Assembly: GCA_964388745.1 (NCBI GenBank)
Contig: CAYMBP010000002.1
Coordinates: forward strand, 1 to 64,000
Direction: 5' to 3'
Length of the DNA stretch: 64,000 nucleotides
DNA from: CAYMBP01 sp964388745
GTDB taxonomy: Bacteria > Babelota > Babeliae > Babelales > RVW-14
Shown here: positions 25,594 to 33,486 of the stretch, piece after piece
Layout of the letters: each line of letters starts with the position of its first letter
Numbering within the stretch: position 1 is the first letter of the stretch
Notes under the pieces: model-generated
Database searches by the model: none
What the model was told of the DNA's origin: nothing
The model's input: only the letters and a program-made list of their open reading frames with translations
Translations under genes and position numbers: made by a program

Positions 25594-26253
25594 TTAAACT
25601 TCATCTTTATGCCCTAACTCTTTATCAAACTCTAATACACGCTGATAGGCTAAATTTTGCTGAATATCTCGCAGCAGGCTTAACTGATCATTCATGAGCA
25701 TACCTGAATCAAGAATCTGTTTAACTTTTTGAATTTGTATTTTTTGAAATGTTGCAAATAATTTACGCTGCCCTTTATTCAATGTCTTTTCAAACAAATC
25801 AAGGTCTTTTTCTTGCAATCGAGCATATTCACGAAGTTGATCAAGACTGTAAGTTGCCCCTTTAAAAAAGCTATTCTTTCCTGCTAACATAAAGGCATCA
25901 TATAATTTGCATTCTCGCAACAATAAGCCTTCGTACGACTTGACAAAGACCTGCTGCCGCTTTTTTTCTTCTTGCTGTAATGCCTCTTTATGCAGATTCT
26001 CTCCTTTTTTTACTTTTGCCCTCATTCGACGCTGACTCACTGGTACTTTTGATTCAACTATGGGCATGCTTTTAACTTGTGCATAAGCAGCAAGTGCTTC
26101 TTGTGATAACCGCTGATGTTGCAAATCAGTCTGTAACTCCGCAAGTGGCGTTAATAATTTTTGACTCAAAGAAAAATGGCGCAAAAGTAATGACATTCCG
26201 CAAAAACCAACAATCAAGATAACAATCATTTTTAAAAAATTACTATTATTCAC
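25594..26253 (-). CDS. Single-pass membrane hypothetical protein, 219 aa
   Basis: The start codon is GTG with a purine-rich AGGGGGAT upstream. An N-terminal signal anchor (MIVILIVGFCGMSLLL) precedes a helical, probably coiled-coil domain rich in Gln, Lys and Leu (LTPLAELQTDLQHQRLSQEAL; KKGENLHKEALQQEEKKRQQVF; FEKTLNKGQRKLFATFQKIQIQKVKQIL). No catalytic motif is visible. The C-terminal part resembles periplasmic helical scaffold proteins. It stands alone, convergent with typA. The 424 bases between it and the next gene (26254-26677) contain no gene I can support. Confidence 0.65.
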   Translation of the reverse strand: MNNSNFLKMIVILIVGFCGMSLLLRHFSLSQKLLTPLAELQTDLQHQRLSQEALAAYAQVKSMPIVESKVPVSQRRMRAKVKKGENLHKEALQQEEKKRQQVFVKSYEGLLLRECKLYDAFMLAGKNSFFKGATYSLDQLREYARLQEKDLDLFEKTLNKGQRKLFATFQKIQIQKVKQILDSGMLMNDQLSLLRDIQQNLAYQRVLEFDKELGHKDEV

Positions 26254-26677
26254 CTATCCCCCTCTCTGCACTTATCAACAATAGACCCTATTCATCATTA
26301 ATAGTAACAATCAAAAAAGACAAAATAAACAATTTGAATTAATTGTCAAAACATCACTGATTTTAAGATATATTATTAAATATTATTTTGATAAAGACTA
26401 AAACTCAATCTACACTTTTTTCAAAGCTTGCAAATTAGAATACCTTGACCATCTCAATATTCATTTACTCACCATGTCAAACATATCTCACAACTTAACC
26501 CAATTTCTTACAGCACTAAGTTGGCCTAATTTCTCAAGATAACTTAAAGTAAAAGCCCTCTTCCTCTTGATCTGAAAACAATTTTGAGGTAAAAAATAAC
26601 AACAGGAGATGTCATTTTTACATGATTGTTCTTATAACAAATATTGTTAATAGATTTATGACGAAAGGGTATATTTT

Positions 26678-27382
26678 ATGAAGAAAGTTAGTAAAATCTT
26701 ACTTATCCAAGGAGTTACTTATGCTCTCTTTTTCTCATCATTCAATACTCTATTTTGTAAACGAAACCGGCATCGACAACAGCGTGCAACTAACTACGAG
26801 CAGAAAAGAGGAGGTTCTAGCTCAAAATCTCATAAAAGCTCCTCATTTCAACGCTTTTCATCTGTTAATGGCAAAACTGAACGCATTAACATAAGTTACT
26901 CTAGCAATATTACACTTTCAGATGATGACGGAGTCAAAGAGCATCTTAAAAGCCAACTTGATCTCAAATCAATGAATGATCAAAAAGAAATTCTTATTGA
27001 ATCCCTTCAAGGAAAAAATGATTTTCCTGCACACTTAAAAATTGCCTCAAACAATGATAATGTCATACTAAAATCAGTTATAATCAGCATCAATGGCCCA
27101 TCAATTAGACTCGCTTTTTCCGTTAATGAAGAAGGGTCTGCCTATGAAATAGCATATGATGTCAATGAACTTAGCTTTGACAGGGCCCTAAAAAGAATAC
27201 AAACAATCAATACAAATGATCATATCTCTCGCTTTAAAGAAAAGGTAACAAATATGCCCACCCAAGAAGAACAATCAATGGAAGGATTTCAACAAAATAT
27301 ACAATCACAAATGAATGAAATGAAACAAAAAATAAGCAATATGATGCAAGAGATGAATAAGGCATTTAAGGATAATGCATAG
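26678..27382 (+). CDS. Secreted hypothetical protein, paralogue A, 234 aa
   Basis: Unknown family. It has a signal-like N-terminus (MKKVSKILLIQGVTYALFFSSFN), a Ser-rich basic linker (GGSSSKSHKSSSFQR), a conserved core and a C-terminal coiled coil (MNEMKQKISNMMQEMNKAF). The core is shared with the next gene: KEILIESLQGKNDFP, then LKSVIISINGPSIRLAFSV, then AYEIAYDVNELSFDRALKRIQTI. AAAGGG precedes the start. Tandem placement shows a local gene duplication of an exported protein. Confidence 0.72.
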   Translation: MKKVSKILLIQGVTYALFFSSFNTLFCKRNRHRQQRATNYEQKRGGSSSKSHKSSSFQRFSSVNGKTERINISYSSNITLSDDDGVKEHLKSQLDLKSMNDQKEILIESLQGKNDFPAHLKIASNNDNVILKSVIISINGPSIRLAFSVNEEGSAYEIAYDVNELSFDRALKRIQTINTNDHISRFKEKVTNMPTQEEQSMEGFQQNIQSQMNEMKQKISNMMQEMNKAFKDNA

Positions 27383-27537
27383 CTAAATAATCTTAACTTG
27401 ACACAGTCTATTTTGCCAAAATCATGAGGCTATAACTCATGTCCAGCATCACTAAACCTAGCACTAAGCTCTGGAATCCTTATTAAAGGCAAATAACAAC
27501 GATAAAAGTCATAAAGAACCCAGTATTAAGGAAGCTT

Positions 27538-28485
27538 ATGAAAAATTTTAAAATTTTAACCCAAGCCGTTGCCCTTGCTGTTTTGAGCGCTGCACATTAC
27601 AATCTCAGCGCTACAACTCACATGGATATTAACTCTGCTATTATTCCCACAGCAGATATAAGACTCTCTGTTGAAGTATACTCTAACATTAACAATGAAG
27701 AGTCATATTCTTCAAAAAAATATTTACTCACAGATATTGTTGTACCAGATAATATGGGCATTATGGAATACCTTGATAATGAAATTATACATAATCCCTC
27801 AGCAGATCAAAAATTTAATATGAAAGAAATCATTATTGAATCTATCACAGGTAAAAATGATTACCCATTTTTTGATCAATTTTCAATAAATGATCAGCTC
27901 ACACTTAAAAAAGTCATGATTGATATTGACAATAACGAGGTATCAATCTTTTTCACTTTAGATGACAATAAAATTGAAGATCTTGATTTGACCGAAAAAA
28001 ATCCTAAAGATAATTTCTTGAATACCGATCAATCAAACCAAAGAAAAGCCTTTAAAATAGAATACAATACCAATTGCAGCAAATTAACGCGTGCAGTTAA
28101 GAATATAACTTCTATTGATTTTTACATACACGAAGCTCTTTATGAAACCAAAACTGGTATGATTCTTATGAGTAAAGAAGATGATATGATCACTCGACTT
28201 GATCGAGAAGATGCCTGGATGGAATACCTTGATAACCGAATGGATGATATTCAAGAGCAAGTAGACCTTATTAAAGAAAATGTAAATGAAGCGCTCAAAG
28301 CCCTTTTAGGGGAAAATTGGGCAGAAACTCAATTAACTGAATGTGAAGATCTTGAAGAAAGCGACGATACATTTGAAACACGCTCAGTCATGTTTAACGG
28401 CGGCAAGCATAAAGGGAAACGGCATGGAACCAAACGGCGCAAGATTTCTTCATGCCATACTTGTAAGCCGCATAATGCACCGTAG
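27538..28485 (+). CDS. Secreted hypothetical protein, paralogue B, 315 aa
   Basis: It is homologous to the preceding gene: KEIIIESITGKNDYP, LKKVMIDIDNNEVSIFFTL, AFKIEYNTNCSKLTRAVKNITSI. The signal peptide is MKNFKILTQAVALAVLSAAHYNLSA. AAGGA lies six bases upstream. A predicted coiled coil (RMDDIQEQVDLIKENVNEALKALL) precedes a basic tail with KGKRHGTKRRK and a final CHTC. The core spans ~60-190. Function unknown; export and duplication fit a surface or host-directed role (inference). Confidence 0.72.
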   Translation: MKNFKILTQAVALAVLSAAHYNLSATTHMDINSAIIPTADIRLSVEVYSNINNEESYSSKKYLLTDIVVPDNMGIMEYLDNEIIHNPSADQKFNMKEIIIESITGKNDYPFFDQFSINDQLTLKKVMIDIDNNEVSIFFTLDDNKIEDLDLTEKNPKDNFLNTDQSNQRKAFKIEYNTNCSKLTRAVKNITSIDFYIHEALYETKTGMILMSKEDDMITRLDREDAWMEYLDNRMDDIQEQVDLIKENVNEALKALLGENWAETQLTECEDLEESDDTFETRSVMFNGGKHKGKRHGTKRRKISSCHTCKPHNAP

Positions 28486-28515
28486 AAGATACTGAAAAAT
28501 ATCAAACAAAAGAAC

Positions 28516-28549
28516 GATATTTGGCAGGTTTTAATACCTGCCAAATATC
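28516..28549. terminator. 14-bp perfect hairpin between convergent genes
   Basis: 28516-28529 pairs perfectly with 28536-28549 around a 6-nt loop. There is no U-tract. It separates paralogue B from the leftward decayed gene. Confidence 0.6.
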
Positions 28550-28556
28550 ATAAAAA

Positions 28557-29170
28557 CTACTCTTTTTCAACCACAACCAATTCGTCACCAATAAGATCAT
28601 AATAACTTTTTTCCCCTATCTTAATCTCTTTCAGGTCTGCTTCTAATGCTTTTTGCGACTCTTCACCTCCACCCGACTTAATAAATCGATCAAGTGTGTC
28701 AACAACGCTATTTAAAAGGTCTTGCAAATCATTATATAGTGAACGGGCTTTATCATAAGCATTATTTTCTATTCTAACTCCAGCTTCAAAAATTTTATCA
28801 ATCTCTCCCTTAGCAATTTCTTGCGTAAGAACAGCACTCATCAAGATAGCAGATCCAGGCATTTTGTCTTTTGGAATGTTAGAGCCAGCTTCAAATTTAA
28901 AATAAGGTTCTAATGATATTATTACGCTACCTACTCGCTCACGCTGAACTTCATCATCTTCACCGTCTTACTTAATTTTCGATCAAGCTCATCCGTTCTT
29001 GCTCTCATTTTTTCAGCACTCTCTTCAGCCTTTTTTTAGCCTCTTCCATTTTTCTACGAGCCTGTTTTATTGGAGACTCCTCCTGAGAAGATTTATCAAA
29101 AACCTTAACAGACTAGCACTGTGAACCTTCTTCATCATTACTTTCCTTTCTTCAAAAATCTTCAGGAATA
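28557..29170 (-). pseudogene. Decayed gene with frameshifts and in-frame stops
   Basis: An intact ATG-started stretch of 101 codons occupies the 3' part (MPGSAILMSAVLTQEIAKGEID...). The same frame continues upstream without start codon (VGSVIISLEPYFKFEAGS) to a TAA at 28968-28970. Coding character resumes in another frame (KMRARTDELDRKLSK), shifts again at a seven-base homopolymer (29031-29037) into QARRKMEEAKK, and meets a TAG at 29113-29115. At least two frameshifts and two stops make decay more likely than sequencing error. The family is not recognised; the upstream part is a charged coiled coil. Confidence 0.7.
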
Positions 29171-29281
29171 ATATTTGATTAGCTTAATAATTTAATAATA
29201 TCTATTTTGCTTTAACACAGTCCTCCCCCTAATAAAAATATTTTTGAAAAATTGAATTTAAAAAATATTTAAAAAATTTAC

Positions 29282-29310
29282 TTGCTATAAAAATTTTTTT
29301 AGAGTAATAA
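29282..29310 (+). promoter_or_regulatory. Predicted promoter of small His-rich protein
   Basis: TTGCTA (29282-29287) and TAATAA (29305-29310) with 17-base spacing, in a very AT-rich stretch about 80 bases ahead of the start codon. Confidence 0.4.
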
Positions 29311-29390
29311 TAAAAATAAGAGAGGGTATTACTTACAACAATGCAATGATAAAAACAAAGAAAAAACCCTAACAAAAGGAGGATTAGGCT

Positions 29391-29678
29391 ATGAATAAAC
29401 GTTGTTTTATGTCAATACTGCTTCTATCTTTTTCTCTACTTTCATCTCAGATTCACGCAGAAAATCAGAATTTTTTCATTGAAAGCTCAATATTTCATCA
29501 AAAACAATCTTCATCAGGATTAAAGAAAAAATCCTGCCATGATCAAAACTTTCCCCATGAGCATGAACCCCACGAAGAGCATCAAGAAGAACAGATGTTC
29601 TTTATATCGTGCGATCAAGGGTCAACACAAAGAGCTCGTCGTTACCGACAACGAAAAAAATTATCTAAGATAGGATAA
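29391..29678 (+). CDS. Small secreted His/Glu-rich protein, 95 aa
   Basis: AGGAGG stands eight to ten bases before the start. Residues 1-23 are a signal peptide (MSILLLSFSLLSSQIHA). The mature peptide of about 72 residues contains a His/Glu-rich patch (HDQNFPHEHEPHEEHQEEQ) that could bind metal, and a strongly basic end (RARRYRQRKKLSK). No family is recognised. Its stop codon lies inside a 9-bp hairpin shared with the convergent antiporter gene. Confidence 0.65.
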   Translation: MNKRCFMSILLLSFSLLSSQIHAENQNFFIESSIFHQKQSSSGLKKKSCHDQNFPHEHEPHEEHQEEQMFFISCDQGSTQRARRYRQRKKLSKIG

Positions 29679-29695
29679 GGGTTTACCCCTTATCC
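29673..29695. terminator. Hairpin overlapping convergent gene ends
   Basis: GGATAAGGG pairs with CCCTTATCC around TTTAC. It includes the stop codons of both the rightward small protein and the leftward antiporter gene. No U-tract. Confidence 0.5.
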
Positions 29696-31263
29696 GTTCG
29701 ATGCAAAAATTCGAGAATTGCGCAATTCAGTATTAGTCCAAGCCCTATGCACAAGCTACTGGTCAACCATACTCCAAGAGAGGTAATCAACTGTCCTGCA
29801 ATAAAAAACATGAACGCTGAAACGGCAATACCGGAAGCACAAAAAGTCACTTGTGCCTTAATCAAATCTAAATGATAAGATCCCGAGCTTGCGGCAGACA
29901 TCAGCATGATATCAGCAATGGGTGAGCAATGATTTGCAACCAATGCACCAGAAATAAGAGACCCAATAATCGGCATAAGCATTGGCACGACTTCAACGGC
30001 AACCGGCAAGTCGGTTTGAATAAAGGTTGCCAACATGGGCAATGCGATGGAAACCAAAATACCAATCGCTCCCCACGCCGTCCCCATAAGCGTTGAAATA
30101 ATCCCTCCAACCACAAAAAACATCAATGGCAGCAACACCAGCGGCAACTTACCAAGTAACAATGAAGCCAGGTAATGACCGGTTGCTAAGTCAGATTTTA
30201 ATAATGAACTCATCGTCCAAATAAGGATCAATACCATTACCGACGGGCCGGTGGCAGCAATGCCATCATAAACAAGACGCAGCAAAGCGCGACGTTTTAT
30301 TAATTTTCTTATGCGATAATAACATGCCGTCAACACTACCGTTACCAGACTAGCACCACATAACACAAGCGACATCATGCCTGTTCCATGCCAATAAACA
30401 CCAAGCATCACTGAAATAAAAATAAGCAGAAGGGGAAAAATAAAGTCACTCAATCTCGTCCGTTCATGAGCATAATTTTTTTTAGATCGCTCAATCACAG
30501 GCATTTTTCCTCCAAATAAATTACCCGTTTTTTTTACTTCTTGAGCATGCCTCCTTAAAATACCAAATGAAAGCCGACGTAATAAAAAATACCAAAGCGA
30601 CCCTATTTGAATAAATGAATAAAAAACAAAAGGAATAGAACTCAAAAAGAGAGTAAATGAAGATGCATTAACCAAAGCCCCATCAACAGCGGCTGTGGTT
30701 ACTCCCGCCTGACGAAGCTGAATGACCAAATCAGCTACCCAACTTGAAACAGGAACAATAACTGCCAAGGGTGCCGCAACAGTGTTAATAATAAGTCCGA
30801 GACGAATTCGAGGAATAAAAAATTGATCAGTAATTGGCCTCATAACCGAACCAACTGTTAAGCTATTAAAATAATCATCTACAAAAAAAAGATGTGTCAT
30901 CATCATAGTTGACAATTCAACATTACGCGCATTACTCAACTTTTTACGTATCATCCTACCATACGCAAAAGCAGCGCCAGAAGAGGTAACCAATTCAATA
31001 AGAATCCCAAAAAATATAAGAAATATACAAATGAAAAAATAGTTAGCGGTTAACAGCGTTTCCCACGAACGCAATAATCCAAGCTCAGATACCTCCCACA
31101 TCCGTTTTACAATTAAATTAAAGGCCGCAACAGGAGAAAATTCTTTGACAATAAGTGCTGCTGAAATTATGCCAAAACCAAGCGATGTAGTAATCTTGCG
31201 TGTTACTGAGGCATAAAAAATTACAATAATCGGGGGAAGAAGCACTAACCAACCGTTTTCCAT
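29683..31263 (-). CDS. NhaC-family Na+/H+ antiporter
   Basis: A membrane protein of 526 aa from the chosen start with about 11-12 hydrophobic segments. It matches the Na+/H+ antiporter NhaC family: VLLPPIIVIFYASVTRKI near the N-terminus, DDYFNSLTVGSVMRPITDQF, GTAWGAIGILVSIALPML, and ANHCSPIADIMLMSAASSG. The start MENGWLVLLPP at 31263 is preferred to upstream ATGs since it gives the family N-terminus. These proteins exchange sodium for protons, or in some relatives carry organic anions; the substrate is inferred. It is divergent from the DciA-like operon. Confidence 0.85.
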   Translation of the reverse strand: MENGWLVLLPPIIVIFYASVTRKITTSLGFGIISAALIVKEFSPVAAFNLIVKRMWEVSELGLLRSWETLLTANYFFICIFLIFFGILIELVTSSGAAFAYGRMIRKKLSNARNVELSTMMMTHLFFVDDYFNSLTVGSVMRPITDQFFIPRIRLGLIINTVAAPLAVIVPVSSWVADLVIQLRQAGVTTAAVDGALVNASSFTLFLSSIPFVFYSFIQIGSLWYFLLRRLSFGILRRHAQEVKKTGNLFGGKMPVIERSKKNYAHERTRLSDFIFPLLLIFISVMLGVYWHGTGMMSLVLCGASLVTVVLTACYYRIRKLIKRRALLRLVYDGIAATGPSVMVLILIWTMSSLLKSDLATGHYLASLLLGKLPLVLLPLMFFVVGGIISTLMGTAWGAIGILVSIALPMLATFIQTDLPVAVEVVPMLMPIIGSLISGALVANHCSPIADIMLMSAASSGSYHLDLIKAQVTFCASGIAVSAFMFFIAGQLITSLGVWLTSSLCIGLGLILNCAILEFLHRTDKG

Positions 31264-31292
31264 AGTAAAAACACCTTTCTTTAACGATAACT

Positions 31293-31322
31293 TTGCCTCA
31301 ATCATTATGATTAGGGTATAAT
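31293..31322 (+). promoter_or_regulatory. Predicted promoter of the DciA-like/TPR operon
   Basis: TTGCCT (31293-31298) and a perfect TATAAT (31317-31322), 18 bases apart, lie in the divergent gap with the antiporter gene. Confidence 0.5.
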
Positions 31323-31359
31323 GACAAGTAACTGTTTTTTTACAAACTAAAGGATGTGT

Positions 31360-31824
31360 GTGAATACACGTATTAAAGATATTATAGCAACAGTAATTCC
31401 TGATGAACACCATTGGAAAATAACTTTACTAGAAAAGTGGCCCCTCTTACTTGGCCCACTACATGAACACATTAAGATAGAAGTCATCAAAGAACACGTT
31501 CTCATTGTATCCGCATCACATCCTGCCTGGGGACAGGAGCTCACCTATCTTATACCAATTTTAAAAGATCAAATCAATAAACTGTTAGGTCATATTTATA
31601 TTGACAAAATTCGCGTTATTGTAAAAAAGAAAAAATCAAAAAAAATTAAACCCCAGCAAGCCTCTCCACCAAAAAAATTAGCTAAAAGAGCTTTAACATT
31701 AAAAGAAAAAACAAAACTAGCAACCATAAGCAACAAAGAACTGCGCACAGCACTGTCTCAGTTACTTTCTATCTGCCCTCCCTTATCAGAGGAGTCTCGA
31801 CGATGTACCAATCAAAAAAAATAA
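31360..31824 (+). CDS. DUF721/DciA-like protein
   Basis: The N-terminal ~85 residues match the DUF721 pattern: WPLLLGPLHEHIKIEVIKEHVLIVSASHPAWGQELTYLIPILKDQINKLLGHIYIDKIRVIV. DciA proteins of this family load the replicative helicase DnaB. A basic Lys-rich linker and a short helical C-terminal part follow. ATG at 31354 directly abuts the AAAGG, so GTG 31360 with six-base spacing is the likely start (155 aa). The 3' end overlaps the TPR gene by 22 bases. A role in replication is family-based inference. Confidence 0.75.
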   Translation: MNTRIKDIIATVIPDEHHWKITLLEKWPLLLGPLHEHIKIEVIKEHVLIVSASHPAWGQELTYLIPILKDQINKLLGHIYIDKIRVIVKKKKSKKIKPQQASPPKKLAKRALTLKEKTKLATISNKELRTALSQLLSICPPLSEESRRCTNQKK

Positions 31825-33467
31825 CCTTACTCATAATTCTTTTCTGCATTCAAAATGCTCACACTAAAACAAAAAACTCCAACATTGATGACTTGTTACA
31901 TCAACAACGCATTCGTCACGATACCAAACTTCAACAAGGACCTCTCTCGTTTCAAGATACTGACCACTCTAAAGATACTCAATCATACCACCATTATTTT
32001 ATTGCCAATTATAATCACTCATCTGGCAACATTCAACAAGCTTTGCTTCAGTATAAAAAAATCCTCACTGAAAATCCTTCAATTTATATATATGAAGGAT
32101 ACCTGAAATTACTCTTTGACGTTGGTCTTTTTGCTCAAGTAATTGATACAATTGAAAAGAAAAAAGAGCAGATTCAGCCCCTACTTAACAAAAGTGTTGA
32201 GCTTCAATTAATTATTGCACAAGCATATTTACACGCAGGAAAAGATGACGAAGCAAGTACTCGCTTCTCACTTCTTGCCAAAGAATTTCCAAACAACGAA
32301 CAAGTTGCGTACTATTCAATTATTTCTCTTATGAAAAAAGGCTCTGACGCAACAGTTCTTTCTGAGATTAAAAAGCAGCTTGCTAATGAACAACTTCGCT
32401 CAAAACATTTTCTTTTTTATTTTCTTGAGTCAAAAATTTACCTACAACAGCGCAAACTAATTAATGCACAACAGGCGATTGAAAAAAGCCTTGAGCTTTT
32501 TCCTAAATTTGAACGAGGCTGGTTGTTCAAAGCTCTTTTAATGGAGCAGCAAGGCAACATTAACGACGCCATTCACGGGTACCAACGCTTTTTATCACTC
32601 GTCGGCCGGGAAGAAAGCATTGAAAAACAGCTCATTCAGCTACTGTTTAGCCAAGAAAAATATGAAGAAGCTGCTAACTACCTTAAGCGCATTGATAGCG
32701 ACTCTGCAGAATATTATTTTGATCTTGCACTCATCTACTTCAAGGGAAATAATGTTAAAAAAGCCCTTCAAGCAGTTAATCAATCAATCAACAAAGATAG
32801 AAACTTTCAACAGGCACGTCTGCTTAAAATAGAAATTCTTGCTCGAAATAATAAAACAGGCGAGCTCGCGGTCTTTCTTGAAGACTGGATGACTGAAGAG
32901 AATTATAATCAAAGCCCTCTTCACGTTCTACTGCTTCTCAAGCAACAACTTCACAAATCAAATCACTTTGTACGCGCCCTTGAACATGTTATTAAAAAGG
33001 ACAAGGGATCAGATGAGCACATTGCTCTTTTAGCCGATCTATACAGCGAATCGGGCGAACACAAAAAAGCAATTGAGCAGTACAATGCATTATTGAGCAA
33101 AAGTAAAGACCAACAGCTCAAAACCCATATTTTGCTCCACATAGCGCACGAGCAGACCGCGCTCAATCAACACCCACAAGCTGAAAAGACACTTGAAAAG
33201 GCCATGAGCCTTAAAAGTGATGACCCTGCCGTTCACAACATGCTGGCTTATCACTACGCACACCACAACAAGCGGATTGATGAGGCATTTTCTCTGATTA
33301 ACAAAGCACTTGAAAAGGCACCACAAGTAGGTCATTATCTTGATACCAAAGGATATATCTTATTAAAACAAGGGAATAAGCAAGAAGCGCAAGTATTCTT
33401 TAAACAGGCTCTTGAGCTTGACCCGCATGATAACGTTATTCAAGAGCACATTAAAATGTGTCAATAA
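31803..33467 (+). CDS. Secreted TPR-repeat protein, 554 aa
   Basis: A signal peptide (MYQSKKITLLIILFCIQNAHT) is followed by a nearly continuous tetratricopeptide solenoid, with about a dozen repeats. Clear examples are SGNIQQALLQYKKILTENPSIYIYEGYLKLL, KLINAQQAIEKSLELFPKFERGWLFKALL, GEHKKAIEQYNALLSKSKDQQLKTHILL, HPQAEKTLEKAMSLKSDDPAVHNMLAY and KQEAQVFFKQALELDPHDN. Such proteins scaffold envelope complexes. GAGGAG precedes the ATG inside the upstream gene, with which it overlaps by 22 bases. Confidence 0.85.
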   Translation: MYQSKKITLLIILFCIQNAHTKTKNSNIDDLLHQQRIRHDTKLQQGPLSFQDTDHSKDTQSYHHYFIANYNHSSGNIQQALLQYKKILTENPSIYIYEGYLKLLFDVGLFAQVIDTIEKKKEQIQPLLNKSVELQLIIAQAYLHAGKDDEASTRFSLLAKEFPNNEQVAYYSIISLMKKGSDATVLSEIKKQLANEQLRSKHFLFYFLESKIYLQQRKLINAQQAIEKSLELFPKFERGWLFKALLMEQQGNINDAIHGYQRFLSLVGREESIEKQLIQLLFSQEKYEEAANYLKRIDSDSAEYYFDLALIYFKGNNVKKALQAVNQSINKDRNFQQARLLKIEILARNNKTGELAVFLEDWMTEENYNQSPLHVLLLLKQQLHKSNHFVRALEHVIKKDKGSDEHIALLADLYSESGEHKKAIEQYNALLSKSKDQQLKTHILLHIAHEQTALNQHPQAEKTLEKAMSLKSDDPAVHNMLAYHYAHHNKRIDEAFSLINKALEKAPQVGHYLDTKGYILLKQGNKQEAQVFFKQALELDPHDNVIQEHIKMCQ

Positions 33468-33486
33468 TATACAAGGAGAACTGAGT

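Noticed and set aside
26254..26677. Possible small gene in the 424-base gap
   Set aside because: No ORF with a ribosome site, no conserved hairpin and only AT-rich sequence was seen.
31264..31413. 50-residue N-terminal extension of the NhaC-like antiporter
   Set aside because: The extension crosses the divergent promoter and is Cys/His-rich and unlike the family; MENGWLV at 31263 fits.
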